A stretch of 48,418 nt of DNA, from NCBI GenBank assembly GCA_903916735.1, contig CAIWXX010000097.1:1-48418 (forward strand), given 5' to 3'. This document shows positions 11,182 to 19,148 of this stretch, one piece after another; position 1 is the stretch's first letter; each line of letters begins with the position of its first letter. Below the pieces are notes generated by a model. That model was not told the origin of the DNA. It ran no database searches and saw only the letters and a program-made list of their open reading frames with translations. This DNA comes from an uncultured Acidobacteriota bacterium. Lineage in GTDB: Bacteria > Acidobacteriota > CAIWXX01. The position numbers and the translations under genes were made by a program.

Positions 11182-12366
11182 TTATTTATGCATGTATGCA
11201 GATGACATCTTCCTCACACGTGAGATGGTCTCGAGGAGATTATCAACGACATAATCGATATCTTCCCTTGTGTTGTCCCTGCCCATGCTCATTCTGATGG
11301 AGCCGTGTGCCTGCTCCGCTTCCAGGCCGATCGCCAGCAGTACGTGAGATGGATCAAGCGAGCCGGAAGCGCAGGCGGAGCCCGTCGATACAGCGATTCC
11401 TGCAAGATCGAGATAAAGCAATATAGCCTCTCCCTCGGCTCCCATGAATGAAGCATTCAGCGTCCCGGGGAGTGAATCAATCGGGTGGCCGTTGAAAGAG
11501 ACATCGGGTATTCTCTTTTCTATTCCGGCCCTCAGAAGGTTTTTTAGCCCCAGGAGTCTGTCGTGCTCGGCCTTCATCTCGATCTTTCTCATCTCGACGG
11601 CCTTGCCGAGCCCGATGATGCCCAGCGTGTTCTCGGTTCCCGCGCGCATTCCACGTTCCTGATGTCCGCCTCTGATGAAGGGGCAGAAGGGAACGCCCTT
11701 TTTCACATACAGTGCGCCGACACCTTTCGGTCCGTAGATTTTGTGCCCGGAAAACGAAAGGTAATCTATTTTGAGGTCATCGACGTTCATCGGCAACTTG
11801 CCCACCAATTGAACGGCGTCGGTGTGGAAAAGCGCACCCTTTTGATGAACGATTTCAGAGATCCTTTTCATATCCTGAATTGTGCCGACCTCATTGTTCG
11901 CGGCCATGACTGAAACAACCGCCGTCGCATCGCTGATTGCATGTTCAAGCTGGTCGAGATCAATCTTCCCGTATTTATCGACACCGATGTACTTAACCTC
12001 TTCGCCTTTCTGCGCGAGGCAGGCTGCAGTTTCAAGCACGCATGGATGCTCGATTTTCGTCGTGATGATCTCCCTTTTTCTGTTGACGGGACATTCGCAC
12101 CCGTGCGACGGGCAGCTGATGGTATTAAGGACCGTGTTGTTCGCTTCCGAGCCGCTGCCTACGAAGATGAGTTCTTCAGGCTTAGCCCCGATGAAAGATG
12201 CGATCATCTCGCGAGCGTTCTCGACGAGTGCCTTGGCTTCCCTTCCGAATGAATGCATGCTCGAAGGGTTGCCATAAGCCTCCATTGCCTGGAGAAGGGT
12301 TTTCTTGACCTCCGGATGAAGGGGGGTTGTCGCGTTATGATCCATGTAGACTTTTCGTTCAGCCAT
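11182..12366 (-). CDS. nifS: Cysteine desulfurase, NifS/IscS family
   Basis: This PLP enzyme (394 aa) converts cysteine to alanine and hands a persulfide to the NifU-like scaffold downstream. Lys209 in SFSGHKIYGPKG binds PLP. Catalytic Cys332 lies in STGSACASGS, the longer active-site loop of group I (NifS/IscS) enzymes. The N-terminus MAERKVYMDHNATTPLHPEV is standard. A GGAGGAAAG ribosome site lies just before the ATG. No iscR-like regulator or hscBA genes are nearby, so this is a minimal two-gene system. Confidence 0.95.
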   Translation of the reverse strand: MAERKVYMDHNATTPLHPEVKKTLLQAMEAYGNPSSMHSFGREAKALVENAREMIASFIGAKPEELIFVGSGSEANNTVLNTISCPSHGCECPVNRKREIITTKIEHPCVLETAACLAQKGEEVKYIGVDKYGKIDLDQLEHAISDATAVVSVMAANNEVGTIQDMKRISEIVHQKGALFHTDAVQLVGKLPMNVDDLKIDYLSFSGHKIYGPKGVGALYVKKGVPFCPFIRGGHQERGMRAGTENTLGIIGLGKAVEMRKIEMKAEHDRLLGLKNLLRAGIEKRIPDVSFNGHPIDSLPGTLNASFMGAEGEAILLYLDLAGIAVSTGSACASGSLDPSHVLLAIGLEAEQAHGSIRMSMGRDNTREDIDYVVDNLLETISRVRKMSSAYMHK

Positions 12367-12631
12367 TGCTTTCCTCCACGCCTCCTATGATGCCGTCGCC
12401 TTGAGCCGTGTCAGTCGGGTTTGACGACATCGACCCGAGGCAACTCAACCTTGTCGATTATACCACTCGAACCCGCTTTGAATGGAAAAAGAGATGACGA
12501 AAAGGATCTGATGAGCACTATTGCCGTGGTAATTCAGGGCGAGTCCATGTTCGGAAATTCTCTATGCCCGAAATCAACGGTTGGAATTCAGATTGAAAGG
12601 GCCGCGAATGTCTCCTGGATTTCCCGGGTGA

Positions 12632-12802
12632 AAGTGGGCCGACGGATCAGTTTCTTCATGGCCGGGTTGGACCCCGATTCCTGGGGGAGGCACCACGAAT
12701 GCTGCGCCCTTTGCGATCAGCTATTTTGGGAAGCCATGGCTCTTCGCCAAGGGCATCAATGACAAGAACTTCAGGTTGAGTCTATTCGGGATGATGCGGT
12801 AA
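12632..12802 (+). pseudogene. Remnant of a beta-propeller lectin/sialidase-like repeat
   Basis: A 56-codon stretch on the plus strand reads WPGWTPIPGGGTTNAAPFAI and then WLFAKGINDKNF, and ends at a TAA. An in-frame stop lies immediately upstream. The W-x-x-W...PGGGTTxAAP...LFxKGxxDK pattern resembles one blade of PLL/sialidase-like sugar-binding propellers, which normally occur as repeats. It has no start, no signal peptide and no neighbouring blade, so it looks like a scrap of a lost gene. The rest of the 12367-12870 gap holds nothing I recognise. Family identity is from memory of the motif only. Confidence 0.35.
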
Positions 12803-12870
12803 AGAATAACGCTATTGAGGTGGCCGTCCGCGGGACCGACTGTGCTTCCGAAATAATCGGCCAAAAGCTC

Positions 12871-15800
12871 CTACTTGATCTTCGCGCTTTCGGCTGAGCC
12901 CGGCGAATACAGGTAGTACATGATGCCGAAGGGGTTTCCCTCGGACCCCACGCCGACGAGGATCAGAATTTCCTGTTTGGCCGGATCGAACATGCGGGCC
13001 TGCTTGCTGGTCTGGTCGTTGCCGAACAACGACTGATGCGTTTCCAGCCGAGGGGCCTGGATCAGCACCTTCTTGCTCAGGCTGGGCCATTGGCGGTCCT
13101 TCCGAATGGTAATGGTCTCCCCGCCCACCGTCAGTCCATAGTCCTTTCTGGCGTACCCGAACGGATAATAGTAGACCCACAGGCTAGTGCTGCCATTCGG
13201 ATTGGACATTTCCCCGTACTTGTCCTTGACAGAGAGCGATCCCGCGTCGGCGACGCCCATTGTAATCTCATATTCCTTGCCGGCCTGCATCTGGGCCGGG
13301 AGCGCGCTCCAGGAGTGGCTGAACACTCCGCGTTGCACAGGGATGTTGTAGGCCTTTTCGTAATCGCTCTGGTTGAAGGTGTAGAAGGTCGTCGCGCCGC
13401 CGTCGGAGATGGAAACCTTTTGGGGTCCCGGGGAGCCGCTCTTGTCGCCCATCACCTCGGACCACCGGCGCGCCAGGACCCAGGTACCGCCGGGGCCTCC
13501 CTTCGCCGGTTCCACAGCGGCGGTGGCGCGGTCCTGGGCCAGCAGGTTTCCGTCCGCATCGAAGAGCTCGACGGTGACGGGATGCTCGCCCTCCTGGGTG
13601 AAGACCGGCGCGACTTTGGAATCCTCCCCTTGCGTGACCACGGCCTTGTCCAGTCCGGGCCAGCGCCACTGGAACCGGTAGACGCCGGGCGGCCTTGCCT
13701 TGGCGGTGAAATCGAAGGTCGCCCCGGGCGGCCCCACGCCCCGGCCGGGCTCGATCACCACCTGGGGCTTGCCCAGCGGCATGGTCACCTTGGCCTCCGA
13801 CTGGGTCAGCGTCATCCCCGTCTCGCTCTTCAAGACCACCTTGAGCGTGTAGACCTGCTCCTCGTCGCTCTCCTCGTATGTGTAGTGGATCTCCGCCTCC
13901 GCCCCGCCGTCGGCCACGGGTTCCTCCTCCGTCCCCGAGCTCTCCTCGCCGCCGTCGCCGAAATCCCAATCGAAGAAAGCCTTCTGGACCTGCTTGGGGA
14001 TCTTCTCCGCCTTGAGCTTGAACTCATAACGCTGGTTGGGGACGGCCTTGAGTATTTCCGGCGGGTCGATCTCCAGCAGGACGCCGGTGTCGACCACGAC
14101 CACTTCCGCCCGCCCCGCGCTCATGTTCCCGTTGCCGGCCATGACGCAGAGCGTGTCGCCCGCCCAGGCTTTGACCAGCACCGAAGCATCCTCGGTAAAC
14201 AGGGACTTCACAGGCTTGGCGGGCTGTAACGTCCGCTGGCCGGCCGGGATCACGAAGAGATCCACCACCACCCCCGAGGTCTTCTCATTCACCTTGACCA
14301 GGAGGGGCTCTTTCTGCCCCCCCTTCTTGACCCCCTTCTGCAGGCGGACGGCCCACAGTTGCGCGGTGTAGCCAACCGGCAGGTCGAAGGCGTGGGTCAC
14401 CTCCTTCCCAGTTCCCAGGGTCAGCATGCTCCGCGCGGAGGCGATATCCCGGTCGGTGGCGCCGCTGAAGGTGGCGAGCGGGTACTTTTTCAGGAACCCG
14501 CTTGGGGAAAAGGCCATCCAGGCGGCAAAAGCGCGGTGGAGCGCGTCCATGCCGCCCCGGTCGGCCAGATAGTTGGCCAGGGACCGCGTGGGGGGCACCA
14601 GGGCGACGTCGCCCGCCACCGCCTCGAACATCTCCCTGAACCCCACCCCCCCGTCCACCAGGTACTTGACCCACCCCGCAGTGATGTACTCGTAGCCACG
14701 GTCGGTCCACCCGGGGCCGGCGATAGCACCCTTGGTGGAGATGGGATAGGTGAAGTAGTTGGGGCCGCAGCCGAAATCGAGCCCCGCCAGGGGCGCTGGC
14801 CAGGCGGCCACATGGGCGGCATAATCAGCCGTGGCCTCGAGCCACCAGGAGTTCATGGGGTTGGTCATCCCGGCGATGCCATAGTATTCCGCCTGCACAA
14901 CATGGAAGAGCTCGTGGCCCAGGGTCACCCGCGCGTTGTTGGCCGATAAGGCCTCGTCCGTGGGGATGTGGAGCCGCTCGAAGATCTTCTCATAGCTGGG
15001 CGCCCCAGTGACCGCTGAGAAGTAGGAGTCCATCTTGACGATGATGCTCTTCTGGTACTTGCACAGCCACCCCTGCCTCTCTCCGGCGGGGTTGCGGAAG
15101 CCGTGGGTGCCGGCGTAGGCCTTCAGGGCGCTCTCCAAAAATCCCCCGATGTCCTGGATGTAGCGGGGATATTGTCCCGAATAGGCGAAGGTCGGGTTCT
15201 GATTGAGCTTTCCCCAGGCGGAATCGTTTAGGACCACGTGGCCCTCGATCGCCTTCTTCGAATAGAGGATCCTGAAGTTGCCCTCGGGGGTCACATACAC
15301 ATCGTTGAGCGCCCACTCGCCGATGGAGGTGACCACGACCGCGGCCGTGCCTCCGACCCCGAGGACCTTGCCCAGCAGTTTGAACACCCCGACAACGCTG
15401 AAGTGGTCCATGAGGACGGCGGCGGAACGGGACCGCTCGTCCACCCGCATGGGCAGGGCGATCCATCCGCCGCCTTTTTCGTCCCAGCGGAAGGCGGCCA
15501 GCTGTTCCTGCGGCGTGTACGCGGGGTCCAGCTCCGCGGGGTCGTAGGCGACACGGAGCTCCACCGGCTTGAGGGGCTGAACCCCGCCGTCGAGGGTCAG
15601 GTCCACCAGAGCGAGCACGCCGGGGCTTTTGATGGCGAAGGAGGGGACTTCCTTCAGACGGCCCACGGTAAGCGTGTGCTGCTTTTCTAGGAATCCCGGG
15701 GGAAGAGTCACGGTGACCTTCTCCCCATAGGTGATCACCTGCTCCTTGGAGCCGGGGACGACCCGGTATGTGGCCACATCCACGATGGTGTACTGAGTCT

Positions 15801-16236
15801 TTGACGCGGATCCTTCAATCCACGCCATGCCGGCTCCTTCAGATGCGGCGTTTTGAGCCCAGGTGGAAGGACTGGAATCCTCCACTGTATATGTCCCTGC
15901 AGCGAGTGTTGTGTCCGGATTGGCAACCCAGTACACCCGGCTTTCCACGTGAACTTGCCAGGGACCGTAGACTTCTCCCGCGCTGCTCCGCAGTGTGATC
16001 GTTCCGGCCGGCTCACCCTTCCCGCCGTTCCAGTGATAAGTCGTGATCATGGTGATCCGCGTGGCCCAGTTCAGTTTGAAGACTGTTGCGCGAGTTGGAT
16101 GATTCTGCACAGCGTAAACATTGCCGTTGTTGAATATTGTTTGGGCGCCGGCGTTCACGCATTGCGCATTTAATGAAGCCCCGAGTATGAACAAGAAACA
16201 GATTGCAAGCAACTGAAAGCGATTTCTACGAGCCAT
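12871..16236 (-). CDS. Secreted multidomain protein with HExxH metallopeptidase motif and PKD domains
   Basis: This 1121-aa protein begins with a signal peptide (MARRNRFQLLAICFLF..., cleavage near residue 26). An N-terminal beta region of about 350 residues includes a ZU5-like stretch with VTLPPGFLEKQHTLTVG. The motif GHELFHVVQ (HELFH at about 441-445) is followed some 20 residues later by WWLEATADY, giving HExxH plus a downstream Glu, the zinc-site pattern of gluzincin peptidases. A PKD-like domain has FFDWDFGDGG near residue 755 and a second follows near 815-900. The final domain is unrecognised. The gene is clearly GC-richer than its neighbours, suggesting recent acquisition. The upstream 94-residue extension of the frame has no leader features and was discarded. 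Substrate unknown. Confidence 0.75.
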   Translation of the reverse strand: MARRNRFQLLAICFLFILGASLNAQCVNAGAQTIFNNGNVYAVQNHPTRATVFKLNWATRITMITTYHWNGGKGEPAGTITLRSSAGEVYGPWQVHVESRVYWVANPDTTLAAGTYTVEDSSPSTWAQNAASEGAGMAWIEGSASKTQYTIVDVATYRVVPGSKEQVITYGEKVTVTLPPGFLEKQHTLTVGRLKEVPSFAIKSPGVLALVDLTLDGGVQPLKPVELRVAYDPAELDPAYTPQEQLAAFRWDEKGGGWIALPMRVDERSRSAAVLMDHFSVVGVFKLLGKVLGVGGTAAVVVTSIGEWALNDVYVTPEGNFRILYSKKAIEGHVVLNDSAWGKLNQNPTFAYSGQYPRYIQDIGGFLESALKAYAGTHGFRNPAGERQGWLCKYQKSIIVKMDSYFSAVTGAPSYEKIFERLHIPTDEALSANNARVTLGHELFHVVQAEYYGIAGMTNPMNSWWLEATADYAAHVAAWPAPLAGLDFGCGPNYFTYPISTKGAIAGPGWTDRGYEYITAGWVKYLVDGGVGFREMFEAVAGDVALVPPTRSLANYLADRGGMDALHRAFAAWMAFSPSGFLKKYPLATFSGATDRDIASARSMLTLGTGKEVTHAFDLPVGYTAQLWAVRLQKGVKKGGQKEPLLVKVNEKTSGVVVDLFVIPAGQRTLQPAKPVKSLFTEDASVLVKAWAGDTLCVMAGNGNMSAGRAEVVVVDTGVLLEIDPPEILKAVPNQRYEFKLKAEKIPKQVQKAFFDWDFGDGGEESSGTEEEPVADGGAEAEIHYTYEESDEEQVYTLKVVLKSETGMTLTQSEAKVTMPLGKPQVVIEPGRGVGPPGATFDFTAKARPPGVYRFQWRWPGLDKAVVTQGEDSKVAPVFTQEGEHPVTVELFDADGNLLAQDRATAAVEPAKGGPGGTWVLARRWSEVMGDKSGSPGPQKVSISDGGATTFYTFNQSDYEKAYNIPVQRGVFSHSWSALPAQMQAGKEYEITMGVADAGSLSVKDKYGEMSNPNGSTSLWVYYYPFGYARKDYGLTVGGETITIRKDRQWPSLSKKVLIQAPRLETHQSLFGNDQTSKQARMFDPAKQEILILVGVGSEGNPFGIMYYLYSPGSAESAKIK

Positions 16237-16775
16237 ATGGGCCACCCAATTTTTCTTGACTTGCAATTGACTGCTGTGAGCAGAAAAACAGCAGGAGTCC
16301 CATCCTCTGCGAACGGCTTCGTATCCTCTTAGAAAATTTTGCCGTTTTCCAATTACTATGATTCTTTCGCGAACCTGGGGCGTTGTCAAAACAGATAGGA
16401 AAATCAATTTCCCCCATGCGTGCATTTTGAGAATAATTATCTGAAATGTCAATATATAGTCGGCACGGCAAAGTCGGGGCCGATATGTATCAGATGCTGT
16501 CAACTCGATTCGGTTCATCAGGTATCACATGAGAGTCTTCATCCTACAGGCCTCGGTTCGACGATCTTACGGGTAGCGTGATGTTCAAATTGTCTGCAGT
16601 GCTGGATGACAGAAGGCTGCCGAGAGAGGTCGTGTTGACCCATTATTACTACAACGGTAGTATTCCTGGTATCCGGTCGGAAAAGGAAACTCCTATAGCC
16701 TGCCCCACTTGGTCTTCATCCGTTGCACGAAGAACCTTTTCACTTTTACGCCGATTATCGGTTCCCATTTTTCGA
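16237..16775. other. Intergenic region between the PKD protein and the type I RM locus
   Basis: This 539-bp stretch is AT-richer than the gene to its left. It contains the short copy of repeat R1 (16607-16700) and otherwise no recognisable gene. The small plus-strand frame at 16578-16799 is created by the repeat itself. Confidence 0.5.
16607..16700 (+). repeat. Repeat R1, copy A (right half only)
   Basis: These 94 bp align without gaps to the right ends of copies B (22592-22791) and C (28789-28988), with few mismatches. It runs from TGACAGAAGG to CTCCTATAGCC. The left half, including one arm of the palindrome seen in copy C, is missing. It lies 75 bp beyond the decayed 3' end of the AlbA_2 gene. 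Confidence 0.85.
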
Positions 16776-17423
16776 TCAATTATGGAACTGCTTGCTTGAG
16801 TTGCTCCCGATACCACGCCTCAACGATGCCCCGCTGATAAGGCGATGCGCCCGCTGGGAAAACAACAGGCAGGCCGCCCGTTTCAGGTAGGAGCCTTCGG
16901 TCAATTCCAGGTTGTCCAAAATGACCTCGCGGCTGTCCTTGAGGATGGCAGTGTCCATGCGCCCACTGCGGCTGGCACGTTGCGCAACCAGACGTAGGAC
17001 ATCCACACTGCAATCTTTAACCTGAAACGCGGGTTCGGGCACGCCGTCCCAGTGCCTGCCCCATTTTTTGAGAAGAAACCGCTCCAACGCAGCGCCTTTC
17101 AGCTCCTGCTTGGTGCTGCCGCTGCGGAAGTGGTATTCGCCCTTGTAGCTGACTGGACTCGGGTATGGCTCGACCCGGATCTCAATCCATTCCTTCCCGT
17201 CTTCCTCGCTCAGATTCACATCCACCATGATACCGAGGATGTCGCGCACCTTGTTCGGAATGTCCTCCAGCAGCTTCGGCGCGTTTGGCAGCCCCGAGAC
17301 CACGCCCTTGGCATTCCTGCCGATGTGCAGCACTCCACCGTCGGCATTGGCAAAGCCGCAGATCCACTTCAGGACTTCGTCCCGCCAGGATTCCTTCCAT
17401 TCGATGTGCTGGTTTTCTTTCAT
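16776..17423 (-). pseudogene. AlbA_2 (Schlafen-type) ATP-binding domain protein, 3'-truncated
   Basis: The first 175 residues are a clear AlbA_2 domain protein of the kind often embedded in type I RM loci. Visible motifs are IEWKESWRDEVLKWICGFANADGG at the N-terminus (conserved core KWICGFANADGG), then YHFRSGSTKQEL and the helix with RKAA-like SYLKRAACLLF. Family members continue for another 200-300 residues. Here homology stops near residue 190 (LLFSQRAHRLISGAS) and the frame ends in unrelated codons. Another frame shows GIVEAWYREQ, suggesting a frameshift or deletion. Its function, if any, is probably lost. It follows the four-helix-bundle gene on the same strand. Confidence 0.7.
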
Positions 17424-17481
17424 ACGAGCCGCGTTCTCCTAAATAATGGAGAATTGAAAAATATCGGGCATTCGTGGTTCC

Positions 17482-17541
17482 CTTTAACGACATTCTCTTT
17501 CATTTTCAATTATCCATTCTCAATTTTTAATTTGGTTAACC
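17482..17541. repeat. AT-rich direct repeat, copy 1
   Basis: These 60 bp (CTTTAACGACATTCTCTTTC ... TTGGTTAACC) recur at 17861-17920 with one mismatch. The two copies flank the four-helix-bundle gene, giving a 379-bp repeat-plus-gene unit. The core is built from AATTGA/GAGAATT-like steps shared with the insertion in hsdM. Confidence 0.9.
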
Positions 17542-17882
17542 TTGGAGGTCTTGACAATAGAGACAAGTATTTTCACGAGTTCTTCGCTGTCGGTACGGAT
17601 TGATTCAAAGCGCGGTACACATATGTATTCGGAGTGATGGAGTAATTCCAGCCAGTAAAGTGTCTCGTTGGCTTCCTTGAGGGCAATGGTCATCTTGTGA
17701 ACAAAATCCGCTTTGCTTTCAGCGTGTTCTGCTTCTCGCACCAGCGCCCCAATGGCCGTGCCGCTGCGCAGCACCTGTTTCGACAAAACGAATTCTTTCT
17801 TCTGCTCCTGCAAGTGCTTGGCCAACTTCACCACCCGCAATGCAAAGGCAAACGACTTGTCTTTAACGACATTCTCTTTCAT
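17520..17882 (-). CDS. Four-helix-bundle protein (S23/IVP family)
   Basis: This small helical protein (120 aa) belongs to the family first found in 23S rRNA intervening sequences. The family signature is seen in FALRVVKLAKHL, LSKQVLRSGTAIGALVREAEHAES and FVHKMTIALKEANETLYWLELL. The biochemical role of the family is unknown. A TTG two codons upstream (17888) is possible, but the ATG at 17882 is more likely. The start codon lies inside one 60-bp direct repeat and the stop inside the other, so the gene is exactly bracketed by the repeat. It sits 6 bp downstream of hsdS; in RM loci such genes appear as inserted cassettes. Confidence 0.85.
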   Translation of the reverse strand: MKENVVKDKSFAFALRVVKLAKHLQEQKKEFVLSKQVLRSGTAIGALVREAEHAESKADFVHKMTIALKEANETLYWLELLHHSEYICVPRFESIRTDSEELVKILVSIVKTSKVNQIKN

Positions 17883-17920
17883 TTTCAATTATCCATTCTC
17901 AATTTTCAATTTGGTTAACC
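17861..17920. repeat. AT-rich direct repeat, copy 2
   Basis: This is the second copy of the 60-bp repeat (one mismatch to 17482-17541). It supplies the start of the four-helix-bundle gene and, in another frame, the last codons and stop of hsdS (KLKIENG). Confidence 0.9.
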
Positions 17921-19148
17921 GGACTCGTCCGGTTAACAACTCCTGCATCATGCCCTGCTTGATGGCGCGGGTCTTGTCGCGTCGCTGCGTAAGCGCCGCC
18001 AGCTCTGCGTCCATGTCCGACAGCACCTCGGCGATGGCGGTTTGTTCGGTCGGTAGCGGAAACGGAATTTCCTGCTCTTCAACGCTCTTGCGCCCAAGCC
18101 CGAGTTGCGCAGACCCAATTACCTTCTTCCGCAATGCGTTGTTTGTCTTGTGGCCGTTGATGACATAGCAAAGAAAAAGTGGGTCGCCTACATTTGCTCT
18201 CAGACAATAGACATGATCACCAAGCACATACGTGTCGTCCGCGTCGATGTAACCAACCTTGCCAATGATATTGCCGCCGCCGATATCATCTTTCGGCATC
18301 ACAAGGTCACCAGCCTTGAGGAAGTCGCCTTGATAATTTGTTCCCTTCGAGACAATGAGTCTTCCGTCTCTCGAAACCGAACCCATATCTACAACCCAAT
18401 AGCGTCCGCCGATTACGACGTAAGCGCTCTTCGACTTGCCTGCTGAAATGGAGAACACATCCCCCAACCGTTTCACCCCCCACTCACCGTGGAAGCTGGG
18501 GAGGCGTTTTTGGCCGGTGAGAAGCTGCTGCATGGCGGCCTGTTTGAGGTTGAGCTTCTTAGCAATGAGCTGGTCCAGCGCACCGATCAGCGCATCCACA
18601 TCGCTCAACGCCCCCGCGATGGCTCGTTGTTCTTCAATTGTTGGTGGCAGCGGAACGGGAGTATTCCTCAACGATTGAAGTGACAGGTTACGAATCGTTG
18701 TTCCGGTCAGTTCGTTCTCGAAGAACAGAGATGTGGGGCGATTCTTGAGGCAGTAGGAAATGAACGTCCTTGACCCGGTCTTGGCCACATTTATGTATGC
18801 CGCGCTTTTGCCCAAAACGACCTGTTCGCCGTTGTAAAAAGCGAGATTTCCAATCGTGCCGTTAATCGAGAGGAGAAGCGTTCGATCAGTCAGGTTTTTT
18901 CGGAGGGTTTTGTATTCCGACTCGCTGACGCACATTGTGCTGTCGGTAATCGAAATCCGATCGTTTACCAGATTGTTGCCATTTACAAAGTAGAATTCGG
19001 AAGACTTAATATAGTTCGGGGTAGAGTGAATGCCGTCACCGATCTCCGTGCTGAGACTGAACAATGGCTTGATTTCCCACTCCTCCGGAATCACCCCCAC
19101 CTCGGTCTGCTTGTAGCCGGGCGGGCAGTCGCCGGACTTCACTTCCAT
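17889..19148 (-). CDS. hsdS: Type I restriction-modification specificity subunit
   Basis: HsdS (419 aa) recognises the bipartite DNA target for the HsdM methyltransferase. Two target-recognition domains are visible, roughly residues 20-165 and 225-370. Each is followed by a conserved helical spacer: IEEQRAIAGALSDVDALIGALDQLIAKK with QQLLTGQKRL, and TEQTAIAEVLSDMDAELAALTQRR with QELLTGRVRL. These two copies give the usual pseudo-symmetry. The ATG at 19148 overlaps the hsdM stop by 10 bp. The longer frame upstream is an hsdM shadow. The last seven codons (KLKIENG) come from the AT-rich repeat, so the natural C-terminus was probably altered. Confidence 0.92.
   Translation of the reverse strand: MEVKSGDCPPGYKQTEVGVIPEEWEIKPLFSLSTEIGDGIHSTPNYIKSSEFYFVNGNNLVNDRISITDSTMCVSESEYKTLRKNLTDRTLLLSINGTIGNLAFYNGEQVVLGKSAAYINVAKTGSRTFISYCLKNRPTSLFFENELTGTTIRNLSLQSLRNTPVPLPPTIEEQRAIAGALSDVDALIGALDQLIAKKLNLKQAAMQQLLTGQKRLPSFHGEWGVKRLGDVFSISAGKSKSAYVVIGGRYWVVDMGSVSRDGRLIVSKGTNYQGDFLKAGDLVMPKDDIGGGNIIGKVGYIDADDTYVLGDHVYCLRANVGDPLFLCYVINGHKTNNALRKKVIGSAQLGLGRKSVEEQEIPFPLPTEQTAIAEVLSDMDAELAALTQRRDKTRAIKQGMMQELLTGRVRLTKLKIENG
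17914..17937. repeat. Perfect hairpin at the hsdS 3' end
   Basis: An 11-bp inverted repeat GTTAACCGGAC/GTCCGGTTAAC with a two-base spacer lies within the last codons of hsdS, directly beside the AT-rich repeat. It has no U-run and so is not a standard terminator. It may mark the end of the inserted cassette. Confidence 0.6.

Noticed and set aside
13036-14229. Long plus-strand frame (397 codons) opposite the PKD protein
   Set aside because: High GC content leaves both strands open. The minus frame has a signal peptide and domain motifs; the plus frame has none.
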